From the NCBI GenBank assembly GCA_021371935.1, contig JAJFVF010000003.1:1-64000 (forward strand): a stretch of DNA of 64,000 nucleotides, written 5' to 3'. The DNA comes from a bacterium (GTDB lineage Bacteria > Armatimonadota > UBA5829). Under the pieces are notes generated by a model that was not told where the DNA came from, searched no databases, and saw nothing but the letters and a program-made list of their open reading frames with translations. The translations under genes and the position numbers were made by a program. Positions 8,091 to 16,457 of this stretch are shown here, piece by piece; position 1 is the stretch's first letter, and every line of letters starts with the position of its first letter.

Positions 8091-8096
8091 ATTATA
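8091..8096 (-). promoter_or_regulatory. -10 box of the metal importer operon
   Basis: TATAAT on the minus strand, 31 nt before the TTG start of the binding-protein gene. No clear -35 hexamer and no recognisable Zur or MntR box were seen. Confidence 0.5.
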
Positions 8097-8143
8097 GCAG
8101 GTAGCGCAAGATAGGCGCCAGGCTTGTTGCAGCAAGTAGTCGA

Positions 8144-8728
8144 CTAGGACATGAGAGGAGGTATGCCGATCTCACCAAGAAGATTGCTCAGCTTGTGGAC
8201 CGGCAACCCGACGACATTGAAATAGCACCCGCATATCGACTCGATCAACACTGCTCCGCGGCCTTGTATTGCATATGCGCCGGCCTTGTCCATCGGTTCG
8301 CCGCTGGATACATAACGCGAGATGATTTCATCGCTCAGATCGCTGAAGGTGACATCCGTGCACTCAAATGCGCTGTGCTGCTTGCCGTCATATATTACCG
8401 CGACACCTGTGTAGACCTGATGAGTCCTGCCACTGAGCATCTTGAGCATGCGCGCTGCGTCCGCCCTGTCATGGGGTTTGCCGAGTATGGTCTCGTCTAC
8501 GACCACAATCGTGTCCGCTGCTATCACAAGCGATTTGGGGTTACCTGCGGCCACATCCCTGGCTTTCATTTGGGATGAATATACTACCTGTTCGGCAGGT
8601 GGAAGGTCTTGAGGGACTTTCGATTCGTCAAACTCACTGGGCGTGACCCAGAATTCCTTGAATATCAGCCCGAGCAGTTCCTCGCGCCTCGGCGAGGCTG
8701 AAGCAAGAATCACGTCACGTTTGGGCAA
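8144..8728 (-). CDS. maf: Maf-like nucleotide pyrophosphatase
   Basis: 194 aa, full length for the Maf/YhdE family. The N-terminal LASASPRREELL motif and the later AADTIVVV and KPHDRADAARML motifs are diagnostic. These enzymes hydrolyse non-canonical or housekeeping nucleoside triphosphates such as dTTP and UTP and influence septum formation. The start is TTG (8726-8728). Only a poor ribosome binding site is visible, so the start is less certain than the gene. It follows yvcK after about 200 nt of repeat-bearing DNA. Confidence 0.88.
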   Translation of the reverse strand: MPKRDVILASASPRREELLGLIFKEFWVTPSEFDESKVPQDLPPAEQVVYSSQMKARDVAAGNPKSLVIAADTIVVVDETILGKPHDRADAARMLKMLSGRTHQVYTGVAVIYDGKQHSAFECTDVTFSDLSDEIISRYVSSGEPMDKAGAYAIQGRGAVLIESICGCYFNVVGLPVHKLSNLLGEIGIPPLMS

Positions 8729-8841
8729 TGCTGTTTCTCGATTCTCTAGCGTTTGTTATTGCAATCAGAAATTGCAGGAGTTATGTTTCGGTCGCGATCA
8801 GATATCGTGCCCGAACACAAACTAACTTATCTTGAGACGCC

Positions 8842-8857
8842 GGGGCAAGAATGCCCC
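8842..8857. repeat. REP-like hairpin, small type
   Basis: GGGGC and GCCCC arms around AAGAAT. It is paired with a larger hairpin 11 nt away. The same AAGAAT/AGGAAT loop recurs in hairpins around the RAYT gene at 49 kb. Confidence 0.65.
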
Positions 8858-8868
8858 TCGCAAGGTGC

Positions 8869-8892
8869 GTCCGGGGCAGGAATACCCCGGAC
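8869..8892. repeat. REP-like hairpin, large type
   Basis: Perfect 8-bp arms GTCCGGGG and CCCCGGAC around CAGGAATA, followed by GATCA. Near copies lie at 33549-33572 and 48965-48988. Confidence 0.75.
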
Positions 8893-8929
8893 GATCAAGC
8901 CCGAACATATACTCTCTGCTTTCCACTTA

Positions 8930-10231
8930 TTAATAGGACAGCTTGATAATTGCTTCGGCCAACTTGTCAGGATCGTGTCGGACGACATCCGTCTGGCTTA
9001 TATAGTCCCCTACGACCGGCTTGTAACCCATATCGCGTATTTCAGTGATATCCGGCTCGACAAAATACTGTTTCTCCTGAGCATACTTTTCGAGCAGGTC
9101 TTTGGTGGGTCGCTCCTGGTTTACAAGCACATGCTGGAACACTCGGCACTCCGTATGCCGGGCAACCGCACTGACATGGTCCGATGCAGTGAATCCGTCA
9201 GTCTCGCCGGGCTGGGTCATGACATTGCATACATAAATCTTGACTGCTTCCGACTTCTCAATGGTCTCAGGAATGCCGCCCACAAGCAGATTAGGCACTA
9301 TGCTCGTAAACACACTGCCCGGACCAAGCACAATCACATCCGCAAGTTCGATTGCGCGCAGCGTCTCTTCGAGTGGACTTACGTTTGATGGATGCAGCAT
9401 CATATATTTGATCGCACCAGGCGTTTTGGTGATGTTTGTCTCGCCCTCGATGAATGAACCGTCCGTAAACTCTGCCTGGAGCTTCACCCTGTCGGTCGTG
9501 GAAGGCAGGACAAGCCCACGAATCGCCAGAATCTGACTCGTCTCCTTGATTGCCTTCTCAAAATCACCGGTAATCTGGGTCATGGCGGCGATCAGAAGAT
9601 TACCGAAAGAGTGGCCGTCAAGCTGATCGCTGGTCTCGCTGAACCTGTATTGAAAAAGCTTGGTCATGGTAGGCTCGGCGTCCGCCAGAGCAACCAGGCA
9701 GTTTCTGATGTCTCCAGGCGGTAGAATCCCCATGTCGCGCTGCAGACGGCCTGAACTGCCGCCGTCGTCGGTCACAGTCACCACCGCCACGATATTGCTG
9801 GAATACTGCTTCAGACCACGCAGCATGGTCGACAGGCCAGTGCCTCCGCCGATGACCACGATTCGATGACCCTGTGACAGATATCGCCTCTGGTAGATCA
9901 CGTCGGCAAGTTTGCCCTCCGCCTCGGGGCTGACAACGCTGGTGATCGATCTGACCACCTGGCGCAGGCTCGCAAAGATCAGAATCAACCCGGCAGAGAC
10001 CAATCCAATGCCGACAGGTATTTGTACGCCGGGCTTATCCAGCCTCAGTCCGAACCTGCGGAACGCTTCCGTGCCGACCGTTCCCAGCAGATCGACAATG
10101 TGCATATTGAGTAACAGGACGACACCTGCTATTACTGCGGCCACACCGACCGGGACCAGCATCAGCCACCGCTTGACCCTCATACCCGGATACAGCCACT
10201 TCAAATTGCTCATAAGAGACTTAACGCGCAT
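8930..10231 (-). CDS. yvcK: YvcK/CofD-like gluconeogenesis factor
   Basis: 433 aa. Two hydrophobic segments in the first 100 residues are followed by a CofD-like Rossmann domain with RIVVIGGGTGLSTMLRGLK, VTVTDDGGSSGRL and GPGSVFTSIVPNLLV. Bacillus YvcK binds UDP-sugars and is needed for growth on gluconeogenic carbon sources and for cell-wall homeostasis; the membrane-anchored N-terminus seen here occurs in some phyla. The ATG at 10229-10231 has GGGGG nearby and overlaps the 3' end of rapZ by 11 nt. The rapZ-yvcK order is widely conserved; the usual third partner whiA is absent here and the next gene is maf. Confidence 0.88.
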   Translation of the reverse strand: MRVKSLMSNLKWLYPGMRVKRWLMLVPVGVAAVIAGVVLLLNMHIVDLLGTVGTEAFRRFGLRLDKPGVQIPVGIGLVSAGLILIFASLRQVVRSITSVVSPEAEGKLADVIYQRRYLSQGHRIVVIGGGTGLSTMLRGLKQYSSNIVAVVTVTDDGGSSGRLQRDMGILPPGDIRNCLVALADAEPTMTKLFQYRFSETSDQLDGHSFGNLLIAAMTQITGDFEKAIKETSQILAIRGLVLPSTTDRVKLQAEFTDGSFIEGETNITKTPGAIKYMMLHPSNVSPLEETLRAIELADVIVLGPGSVFTSIVPNLLVGGIPETIEKSEAVKIYVCNVMTQPGETDGFTASDHVSAVARHTECRVFQHVLVNQERPTKDLLEKYAQEKQYFVEPDITEIRDMGYKPVVGDYISQTDVVRHDPDKLAEAIIKLSY

Positions 10232-11132
10232 CGCTCTGCCCCCGAAGCTGATGGAGGTCGCGATGCTCGACCCTGACAACATAATTGGAACTTGCGAGGA
10301 ACTTGGCCAGTTCGTTGGCAACCACGACCGACCGCTGTTTGCCGCCGGTGCAGCCGATTGCAATCGTCAAATATGCTTTGCCCTCTTTGATGTATTGAGG
10401 AATGCTGAACTCCACCAGATCGAACAATTTCTCAAGCAGAGGCTCGGTGAGCGGGTCGGAGAGAATATACTGCTGCGCATCGGGAGTCGTGCCGTCCTTG
10501 TCACGCAGTTCGGGAACCCAGAACGGGTTCGCCAGGAACCTGACATCGAAGACCACATCCGCATCCAGAGGTACGCCATGCTTGAACCCGAAAGACACAA
10601 CTGCAATCATCAGCCGTTCCTGAGCATTGGCCGGACCGAAAACCTGCCGTATCAAACGACGCAGGCCTTCGGCTTCCAGGTTCGTGGTGTCTATGATCTT
10701 GTCTGCATGTTCCTGGATGTCGGCGAGCACTTCGCGTTCCAGCCTGATCGCATCGATTATACCCCTGTCATTCGTCACCAACGGGTGCTTTCTGCGCGTC
10801 TCTTTGAACCTCTTTATCAGTTCTCCGTCACTGGCATTGAGGAAAAGCACCACTGGTTTTGAAAAGCTCTCCGGAGGGTTTTCGTATATCTGCTCGCATG
10901 CAGGCAAAAAGTCATTGAAGAACTGCCCCGCCCGCACATCGACTGCTATGGCGACATTCTCAGGCTCCTTCGGCGATTTCCAGAGGTCCACTGTGCCCGG
11001 AAGGAGCGCCGGAGGCAGATTGTCTATACAAAAGAAATTGAGGTCCTCGAATGTTGCGACCGCAAGCGACTTTCCCGCACCGGACATCCCGGTGACTATG
11101 ACCAGTTGTTTCTTGCTGTCCAAATCAGTCAT
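10221..11132 (-). CDS. rapZ: RapZ-family nucleotide-binding protein
   Basis: 303 aa. An N-terminal P-loop (GMSGAGKS) is followed by the conserved FFCIDNLPPALLP and RKHPL motifs, and the C-terminal domain contains VSFGFKHGVP and IGCTGGKQRSVV. Escherichia coli RapZ steers GlmZ small RNA to RNase E to control glucosamine-6-phosphate synthesis; function outside Proteobacteria is less clear (YvjC/YvcJ in Bacillus). The start overlaps the end of the preceding holin-like gene by 8 nt, and the gene is coupled to yvcK downstream. Confidence 0.92.
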   Translation of the reverse strand: MTDLDSKKQLVIVTGMSGAGKSLAVATFEDLNFFCIDNLPPALLPGTVDLWKSPKEPENVAIAVDVRAGQFFNDFLPACEQIYENPPESFSKPVVLFLNASDGELIKRFKETRRKHPLVTNDRGIIDAIRLEREVLADIQEHADKIIDTTNLEAEGLRRLIRQVFGPANAQERLMIAVVSFGFKHGVPLDADVVFDVRFLANPFWVPELRDKDGTTPDAQQYILSDPLTEPLLEKLFDLVEFSIPQYIKEGKAYLTIAIGCTGGKQRSVVVANELAKFLASSNYVVRVEHRDLHQLRGQSDAR

Positions 11133-11481
11133 TCTCCTTAAGCGCAGAGTTCAGCGGAGCGGATATTATGGTGTATAGGATCGAGCCAACAAACGGCGCA
11201 AGAAAGCTCATTTGCGCGCCGGTTGCGATTCCCGCAAGCCAGAAGACTATTGCATTTATTACGAACCCAAAAAGTCCCAGTGTGAGACAGCTTATGGGCG
11301 CGGAAATTAGTTTCAGAATACTGCCGACCACAGCATTTGCGACTGCCAATACAGGCACGAACACAATCGGTCCCCACAGCGATTTCCAGCCGAGATTAAA
11401 AATCGGCGGAAGCTGCTTCAAGACCCATACGGTGACCAGTATGGCGAAAATGCCGATCAGCCATCTTTTGAACATACCCAT
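11125..11481 (-). CDS. Phage-holin-family IV-like membrane protein
   Basis: 118 aa with four hydrophobic segments, resembling the PF04020 (mycobacterial four-TM holin superfamily, YvlD) family. Family members are common chromosomal membrane proteins and need not be phage holins. GGAG lies 8 nt upstream of the ATG. It is the first gene of the run that continues with rapZ and yvcK, overlapping rapZ by 8 nt. Function is not known; the operon suggests an envelope role. Confidence 0.75.
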   Translation of the reverse strand: MGMFKRWLIGIFAILVTVWVLKQLPPIFNLGWKSLWGPIVFVPVLAVANAVVGSILKLISAPISCLTLGLFGFVINAIVFWLAGIATGAQMSFLAPFVGSILYTIISAPLNSALKEND

Positions 11482-11526
11482 AATACAATCTCCACTACAA
11501 ACAATGCCAATGGATTGAGCATTGGT

Positions 11527-11626
11527 AACGTAACTTTCAGTCGGTGTAGGCCGACTCTGCTTTTTCCAACGTCAGGTTCACAGCAGATTCCTCGCATTCG
11601 CTCGGAATGACTGAAAGTGAAACGTT
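11527..11626. repeat. 100-bp MITE-like element with inverted ends
   Basis: Inverted ends AACGT..CTTTCAGTC (11527-11542) and GACTGAAAG..AACGTT (11609-11626) share a perfect 9-bp core. Inside are a small hairpin AGTCGG/CCGACT and the dispersed 21-bp repeat at 11591-11611. No coding capacity. It could be a non-autonomous element, but only one complete copy is seen. Confidence 0.45.
11591..11611. repeat. Dispersed 21-bp repeat, copy 2
   Basis: Identical to copy 1 at 121-141, including the CATTC/GAATG hairpin. Confidence 0.7.
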
Positions 11627-11654
11627 TGCTAGTTTTGCAATAGGCTCAAAAAAA

Positions 11655-12161
11655 TCAAACCATCCTAGCCCCTTCAAGCCTGAGCAGCTTTCTTTTCATG
11701 TCCAGACCTGCGGAAAACCCGCCTATCTTCCCACCAGAAGCTATAACGCGGTGACACGGTATTATTATCGGCACATTGTTGCCCGCCATAGCACTTCCGG
11801 CGGCTCTGGCCGCCTTTTTTGAGCCAGCCATTGCAGCAAGGCCGCCGTAGGTTATCAGTTCACCATACGGCACTTTTCGACATGCCGAAAGGACGGCCGC
11901 ATGAAATTTGCCGTATCCACTCAAGTCGACCGACACGCCGGAAAAGTCCACGCGCCTGCCGTTTGCATAGTCCATAAGCCTGCCGGGCAGATCGCCGAAT
12001 GCATCACAATCTTCCACAAATGAACTCTCTATTCCTGCACCGAGCGATTCGAGAGCTGACGTCCGTGTCGGTTTAGGCAGAGTCGAGCGAGTGAGTCTGC
12101 CGTCAACTCCCGCAAGCGCAATAAAGCCGAGCTTAGTTTCTATGACACAATAATATTTCAC
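11655..12161 (-). CDS. ogt: Methylated-DNA-protein-cysteine methyltransferase
   Basis: 168 aa. The C-terminal domain has the active-site motif IPCHRVIASGG and the helix-turn-helix region KVPYGELITYGGLAAMAGSKKAARAAGSA (split motif, key residues Y and G). The catalytic Cys takes methyl groups from O6-methylguanine in DNA in a suicide reaction. The N-terminal half is short and divergent as in Ogt/MGMT single-domain enzymes. The GTG start overlaps the uvrC stop codon, so repair of alkylation and bulky lesions is transcribed and probably translated as a unit. Confidence 0.9.
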   Translation of the reverse strand: MKYYCVIETKLGFIALAGVDGRLTRSTLPKPTRTSALESLGAGIESSFVEDCDAFGDLPGRLMDYANGRRVDFSGVSVDLSGYGKFHAAVLSACRKVPYGELITYGGLAAMAGSKKAARAAGSAMAGNNVPIIIPCHRVIASGGKIGGFSAGLDMKRKLLRLEGARMV

Positions 12162-14077
12162 TACTGATCCTCATTTTCGCTGTGAAAGTACATATACACA
12201 GCCTGAGCAGCCGACTGACCCATATTCGGCACGGCTGCAAGCTCATCGACGGACGCCTCTTTTATTTTCTCTACCGACCCGAAGTGTTTCATCAGTTCCT
12301 TTCGACGTTTCGGTCCAATGCCAGCGATATTGTTTAGAACGGATGCGCGCATACTCTTGCCGCGCAGGTTTCTATGATATGATACGGCAAACCTGTGCGC
12401 TTCGTCACGCACTCTTTGAATCAGATGCAGAGCCTTTGAGTTTCGAGGCAAAATTATCGGGTCCGGCCTGCCGGGTTTGTATATCTCCTCAAACTGCTTT
12501 GCCAATCCTACCACAGGCGACACTCCCTGCTCTCCACTCTCTCTAATCACTTCCAGTGCAGCGTTGAGCTGACCTTTGCCGCCGTCTATGAGCATCAGGT
12601 CGGGCAGTTCAGCGAATGCTTGGGTCTTGCGGAGGCTGCCTGTGAGCCTTCTTGAGACAGCTTCCTTCATAGATGCATAATCATCGGGTTTGCCGTCATG
12701 CTGCTTGATCTTGAACTTGCGGTAGTGCGCTTTCTTGGGCTGGCCATCCTCGAATACGACCAATGATGCGACCGTATAATAGCCCTGTATATTGGAAATA
12801 TCATACGCCTCGATACGCCGTGGTAGTTCAGCTAGGCCAATTGCCCGCTGCAATTCGCCCAGTTCTTCATGTATCCTGGCTTCGTCGGTGGACATCTTGA
12901 GCTTGATCTGCTTCAATACCAGCTCTGCATTCTTCTTCGCCATCTCGACAAGCTGTCTGCGCTCACCGCGTTTGGGACAGTGGACACTGACCTTGGTCCC
13001 CCTCTTTTGCCTGAGCCAGCTTTCGGTCATATCGAGTTCGGCTATATCGGCATTGACCAGAATCTCCGGCGGGACATAAGGAGCTGTGGTGTAGTGCTGG
13101 TCTATGAACTCCTGCAGGCTCGCACTCAGATCATCCTCACATGCGTTTTCCAAAAGATAGTGCTCCTGGCCTATCAGTTTGCCGCCACGAATGAAGAACA
13201 TCTCGGCTATGGTGTTGCATCCGTCTGCCACCATTGCTATCACGTCCTGATCCTCCAACGCAGTCGATATCACCTTCTGGCGCGCTATCAGGGTCTGGAT
13301 CGCCTGGACCTGGTCCCTGAGCCGTGCGGCTTTCTCGAATTCTAGGTTCTCGGCTGCCTGTTCCATCTGAGCCAGTAGCTTTTTTACAAGCTTCTCCCGC
13401 TTACCGGCCAGGAAATCCATTACATCGTCTATCACAGTCATATATTCGTCGTGAGTGATCTTGCCGGCGCAGACGCCTGTGCATTGGTTGATGTGATAAT
13501 ACATGCACGCCTTACCCTTGGATAGCTCGGGGTGCTTGAAACCGCACGGCACTCTGAACACACGGCGGATAAGGCGCATGGTGTCGCGAACAGCTTCTGT
13601 GTCCGTATATGGACCAAAATATCTGTCTGCTTCCTTGGGCTGCATTCTGAGTTTGCGTTTGTACTCGACGCGGGGCCACTCGTCGCTGAGTGTGATCGCG
13701 ATATATGGGTAGCTCTTGTCGTCACGCAGGCGAACGTTATAGTTTGGGTTGTGCTTCTTTATGAGGTTCGATTCGAGTATGAGTGCTTCAAGTTCGGTAT
13801 CCGTTGCTATCCAGGTGAGGTCTGCTATCTCACGAACCATACGCCTGGTGCGTCTGGTGTGATCCGCGCCCTTTTGGAAATATTGCCGCACCCGGTTGCG
13901 CAAAACTTTTGCCTTGCCGACGTATATGATCTCGCCGGACGAATTTTTCATCAAATAGCATCCGGGAGACGTGGGCAGGGACGAGAGCTTCTCCCTTAAT
14001 GTCACGGAGTATCTCTTTTCAAGAACAGCCCAGTCCAGTGAGTCGAGACCCACATCGGCCGCAGACTTTTCGACCAC
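12161..14077 (-). CDS. uvrC: Excinuclease ABC subunit C
   Basis: 638 aa. Order of domains: GIY-YIG nuclease (SLPTSPGCYLMKNSSGEIIYVGKAK, key residues G-Y and K), Cys-rich hinge (CMYYHINQCTGVCAGKI), UVR motif (LEFEKAARLRDQVQAIQ), RNase H-like endonuclease with DLMLIDGGKGQL, and a helix-hairpin-helix end (NIAGIGPKRRKELMKHFG). It makes both incisions in nucleotide excision repair with UvrA and UvrB. I prefer the GTG at 14075-14077 with GGAGG 7 nt upstream; the TTG at 14101 lies at the predicted transcription start. Confidence 0.95.
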   Translation of the reverse strand: MVEKSAADVGLDSLDWAVLEKRYSVTLREKLSSLPTSPGCYLMKNSSGEIIYVGKAKVLRNRVRQYFQKGADHTRRTRRMVREIADLTWIATDTELEALILESNLIKKHNPNYNVRLRDDKSYPYIAITLSDEWPRVEYKRKLRMQPKEADRYFGPYTDTEAVRDTMRLIRRVFRVPCGFKHPELSKGKACMYYHINQCTGVCAGKITHDEYMTVIDDVMDFLAGKREKLVKKLLAQMEQAAENLEFEKAARLRDQVQAIQTLIARQKVISTALEDQDVIAMVADGCNTIAEMFFIRGGKLIGQEHYLLENACEDDLSASLQEFIDQHYTTAPYVPPEILVNADIAELDMTESWLRQKRGTKVSVHCPKRGERRQLVEMAKKNAELVLKQIKLKMSTDEARIHEELGELQRAIGLAELPRRIEAYDISNIQGYYTVASLVVFEDGQPKKAHYRKFKIKQHDGKPDDYASMKEAVSRRLTGSLRKTQAFAELPDLMLIDGGKGQLNAALEVIRESGEQGVSPVVGLAKQFEEIYKPGRPDPIILPRNSKALHLIQRVRDEAHRFAVSYHRNLRGKSMRASVLNNIAGIGPKRRKELMKHFGSVEKIKEASVDELAAVPNMGQSAAQAVYMYFHSENEDQ

Positions 14078-14101
14078 AATTTCACCTCCCGAAGCACTCA
14101 A

Positions 14102-14131
14102 ATTCTAACACCGGGAGGCGGGTGTACACAA
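14102..14131 (-). promoter_or_regulatory. Promoter of the uvrC-ogt operon
   Basis: Minus strand: TTGTGT (14126-14131), 18-nt spacer, TAGAAT (14102-14107). Transcription starting about 7 nt further gives a leader of roughly 20 nt that holds the GGGAGG site of the GTG start. Confidence 0.6.
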
Positions 14132-14148
14132 GCGGAATAGCTATCCAG

Positions 14149-14171
14149 GCAATTTACGCTAAGTAAATTGC
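14149..14171. repeat. 23-bp dyad element, copy 1
   Basis: Perfect arms GCAATTTAC and GTAAATTGC around GCTAA. The same dyad, reverse complemented, is at 48419-48441. Here it lies between the stop of the exported protein gene and the uvrC promoter. Confidence 0.75.
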
Positions 14172-14239
14172 AGGTCTAAGTTTGGATTACGTATATTCAG
14201 AACCTATACTTTGGATACAAGATTATGGTCATATTATAC

Positions 14240-15049
14240 TTAGAAACTAGCCGAGAGGCCGAAATATCCATATTGACTGGTATCATAGCCGAATTGAATG
14301 CCGATCCGCTGCGAAATAAGTGCTCTGTAGCCGATCTGCGCGGCTGGTCTTGTGCTGTAATCGTCTCCGCCTTTCCATTTCCAGCCTGTGACGTTCGAGA
14401 CATCAGTATATATCGTCTCTTCAACCGCAATTCCCACGCCCAGTATCAGCATAGACCTTTCCGTCCCCATGCAGTATAGACCCTCAAGCGAAAAGCAAGA
14501 TTTGCTGGTATCTGTGTGGTAGTCATCATGTGGGATTGGTGCATCAATTACGTCATCGTCCTCATCAGCATCGCCCGAACCCCACAATGCAATTCCAAAC
14601 TTCTGCTTCCCTATCCACTGCAGACCGATGGCAGTCTTTTCAATGCGCCCGGACGGCGCAACAAGCAAGCTGATACTCGACCTCTCCATGGGGTTGCCCA
14701 TAAATCCCAGACCAATGCTGCTCGATTCATAAGTATGACTGTTAAGATTATAATGCTCTTGTCTGCGCTGTTTATCTTCAACTCGCTCACGCCGCTCGGC
14801 CTCGGCACGCGCCTTGTACTCCAATTTTTCTTTTTCTTTGCGGTCTTTCTCTTCCTTATCCTTGTCTTTGTCTTTAGCTGTGGTTCCGTCAGAAGTATTT
14901 GTGGTTGTAGTATCCACAGAAGTGCTGTTAGTGGTATCCGTAATTGAAGCTGCCGGCTGATCGGATTGAGAATCCTGCGCAAGCGCAGGAATGCACGTCG
15001 AAAATGCCAGAATAAGTAGAGCGGTTAGTGCGATCAAATACCTGTTCAT
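14240..15049 (-). CDS. Exported protein, possible outer-membrane barrel
   Basis: 269 aa. A signal peptide (MNRYLIALTALLILAFS, then ALAQ) is followed by a Ser/Thr/Asp-rich linker, a very charged K/E/D/R stretch near residues 58-100 that may form a coiled coil, and a C-terminal half rich in alternating hydrophobic residues and ending in YGYFGLSASF. The terminal aromatic residue is typical of outer-membrane beta-barrels. The ATG at 15047-15049 has AAGGAG 7 nt upstream; the open frame extends further but without a signal-peptide start. No named family is recognised. Confidence 0.7.
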   Translation of the reverse strand: MNRYLIALTALLILAFSTCIPALAQDSQSDQPAASITDTTNSTSVDTTTTNTSDGTTAKDKDKDKEEKDRKEKEKLEYKARAEAERRERVEDKQRRQEHYNLNSHTYESSSIGLGFMGNPMERSSISLLVAPSGRIEKTAIGLQWIGKQKFGIALWGSGDADEDDDVIDAPIPHDDYHTDTSKSCFSLEGLYCMGTERSMLILGVGIAVEETIYTDVSNVTGWKWKGGDDYSTRPAAQIGYRALISQRIGIQFGYDTSQYGYFGLSASF

Positions 15050-15223
15050 GATGCCACTCCTTATGATGCCCGTGTCATGGCCAGTTGAGAGGACAATGCT
15101 TGTATACTTAATAAGACGCAGCATTATGAAATATATTTTGTAGAAATCTGATATTGTAGGGTTATCTTTCGGGCGCGACTGAGTTCAGGGCCATATATTA
15201 TTCAGACATCGCGCCCGGCTGAG

Positions 15224-15646
15224 CTATTTGCAGAATATTCTTACATGTTCCCCATCTTTGTCGTCAACGTTTATCTCAAGATCGCCGAATGCGCTGATTA
15301 TCTCATCGATGGCATCCGGCTTCATATTCGACAGATCGAAATTGAGCCCCTTTCTTTCCAGTTCGGATTCAATTTTCTCTTTAGCCTGTTGGGGAATCAG
15401 AGACGTGAATTGCATTCCAGCATATAGAAGTTGAAGCGGCACGCGGATATTTATGTTGTCTTCACCTTCTACTACAACACAAAGATACTTTGGCTTTGCT
15501 TTCGCGGGCTGTTCGACAGATGTCTGCACATCTTTCGAAGCATCGACTGCATCGAGCAAGCGTTCTGCGTCAGTAACGGAAATCTTACCCTCCGCAAGCA
15601 TGGTTAGAATTTGTTTGTTTTCGTCATTCATTTCAATCATCCTCAT
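15224..15646 (-). CDS. SHOCT-like/YvlB-N-like domain protein
   Basis: 140 aa. The N-terminal helix pair (NKQILTMLAEGKISVTDAERLLDAVD) matches the SHOCT-like segment found in YvlB and related proteins. The C-terminal part has a repeated beta-like pattern ending in INVDDKDGEHVRIFCK. It is the last gene of a three-gene unit with a DUF2089 regulator-like protein. Its ATG overlaps the stop of the small membrane protein (ATGA). Cytoplasmic; probably an accessory or regulatory factor for envelope stress, which is inferred from YvlB relatives. Confidence 0.7.
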   Translation of the reverse strand: MRMIEMNDENKQILTMLAEGKISVTDAERLLDAVDASKDVQTSVEQPAKAKPKYLCVVVEGEDNINIRVPLQLLYAGMQFTSLIPQQAKEKIESELERKGLNFDLSNMKPDAIDEIISAFGDLEINVDDKDGEHVRIFCK

Positions 15647-15894
15647 TTAATAGAAATTAAGACGCCATTTCCTTTGCCATTAACGTCTACCTCCAGACCA
15701 CGTAATGCGCAGATCATTGCATAGAGCTTTTGTACGAGCGTCAGGCACCTCGCCTGCCGCGTGCATATGGCAAAGGTAATACACACAATAATGGCAATCG
15801 GCGCCAATAGTATTGCCAAAGGCCATAACAGGAAAAGCGGAATAACGATTCGCCGCTTGCCAATCTTTAGCAGAAGCAGTGAAGGCGGTATCAT
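15643..15894 (-). CDS. Small membrane protein of the DUF2089 operon
   Basis: 83 aa with one long or two closely spaced hydrophobic segments (VIPLFLLWPLAILLAPIAII) and a C-terminal tail LEVDVNGKGNGVLISIK that resembles the tail of the next protein. Start and stop each overlap the neighbouring cistrons by 4 nt, which is strong support for it being real and translationally coupled. No family recognised. Confidence 0.7.
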   Translation of the reverse strand: MIPPSLLLLKIGKRRIVIPLFLLWPLAILLAPIAIIVCITFAICTRQARCLTLVQKLYAMICALRGLEVDVNGKGNGVLISIK

Positions 15895-16247
15895 CGTCTC
15901 ATCATCTCCAATGCTTCTTCGACCGATACTTCACCTCGGTCGAGTTTTGCAAGAACTTCATCTTGTGAGACAGGTGAGGCAACTTCAACGAACTTTAGTT
16001 CGTTGCCAATACGGTTCAGACGTGATTTGATTGTAGGATAGCTGACGCCAAACGTCTGCTCCATCTGCTTGATTGAACCATGACAGCGGACAAACGCCGC
16101 TACAAAGACTTGATCTTCCGCCGACAGGTTAGCCAGCGGCGGCAACTCGAAGCTGCCTTCTATGGCAACGTCTTTGTCTTCGATTCTCACCCGTTCGACC
16201 AGCACTTTTGCGCCATTTGTCATCTTGGTAAGTTCATACCATTCCAT
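15891..16247 (-). CDS. DUF2089-family regulator-like protein
   Basis: 118 aa. The central region LSAEDQVFVAAFVRCHGSIKQMEQ and FGVSYPTIKSRLNRI form the DUF2089 helix-turn-helix-like core (the Y-P-T-[IV]-x-x-R-L motif is characteristic). The C-terminal LDRGEVSVEEALEMMRR is another SHOCT-like helix. Canonical DUF2089 proteins often have an N-terminal zinc ribbon; it is absent here. It probably senses or controls expression of the small membrane protein and SHOCT-like protein encoded with it. A near-consensus promoter lies upstream. Confidence 0.8.
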   Translation of the reverse strand: MEWYELTKMTNGAKVLVERVRIEDKDVAIEGSFELPPLANLSAEDQVFVAAFVRCHGSIKQMEQTFGVSYPTIKSRLNRIGNELKFVEVASPVSQDEVLAKLDRGEVSVEEALEMMRR

Positions 16248-16283
16248 GGTCGAAACACCCTCTTATATTAACTAATTTAAGTT

Positions 16284-16312
16284 ATTATGCCACTATATAT
16301 TGATTATGTCAA
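16284..16312 (-). promoter_or_regulatory. Promoter of the DUF2089 operon
   Basis: Minus strand: TTGACA (16307-16312), 17-nt spacer, CATAAT (16284-16289). The leader is about 30 nt and contains GAGGG upstream of the ATG at 16247. Confidence 0.75.
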
Positions 16313-16380
16313 GCAGTACATTAACTTATTTATCGACAAGTGTGTCCACACAGCAAACCGAGAATCCAGCTATTAGAAAA

Positions 16381-16416
16381 AAATGGTCTGGGACCAAGTT
16401 TGGTCCCAGACCATTT
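16381..16416 (-). terminator. Rho-independent terminator of the DUF2795 gene
   Basis: Perfect 16-bp arms (16381-16396 and 16401-16416) around a 4-nt loop. On the minus strand the stem is followed by a run of eight U residues. It lies 40 nt after the stop of the DUF2795 gene. Confidence 0.9.
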
Positions 16417-16424
16417 GATAAAGA

Positions 16425-16457
16425 CAAATACTCAATATAAAATCTCAAATACTAAAT
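16425..16457 (-). repeat. AT-rich 3'-end repeat, copy 2
   Basis: Begins at the stop codon of the DUF2795 gene: TGATTTAGTATTTGAG, then ATTTTATATTGAGTATTTG. It lies between the stop and the terminator. Confidence 0.8.

Noticed and set aside
8040-8110. Zur or MntR operator at the metal importer operon
   Set aside because: No inverted repeat of the expected type was visible next to the TATAAT box.
8753-9388. 211-aa plus-strand frame opposite yvcK and REP hairpins
   Set aside because: It crosses two REP-like hairpins and is antisense to a conserved gene.
12343-13999. Long plus-strand frames opposite uvrC (for example 13532-13999)
   Set aside because: They mirror the codon pattern of uvrC on the other strand and lack starts with ribosome binding sites.
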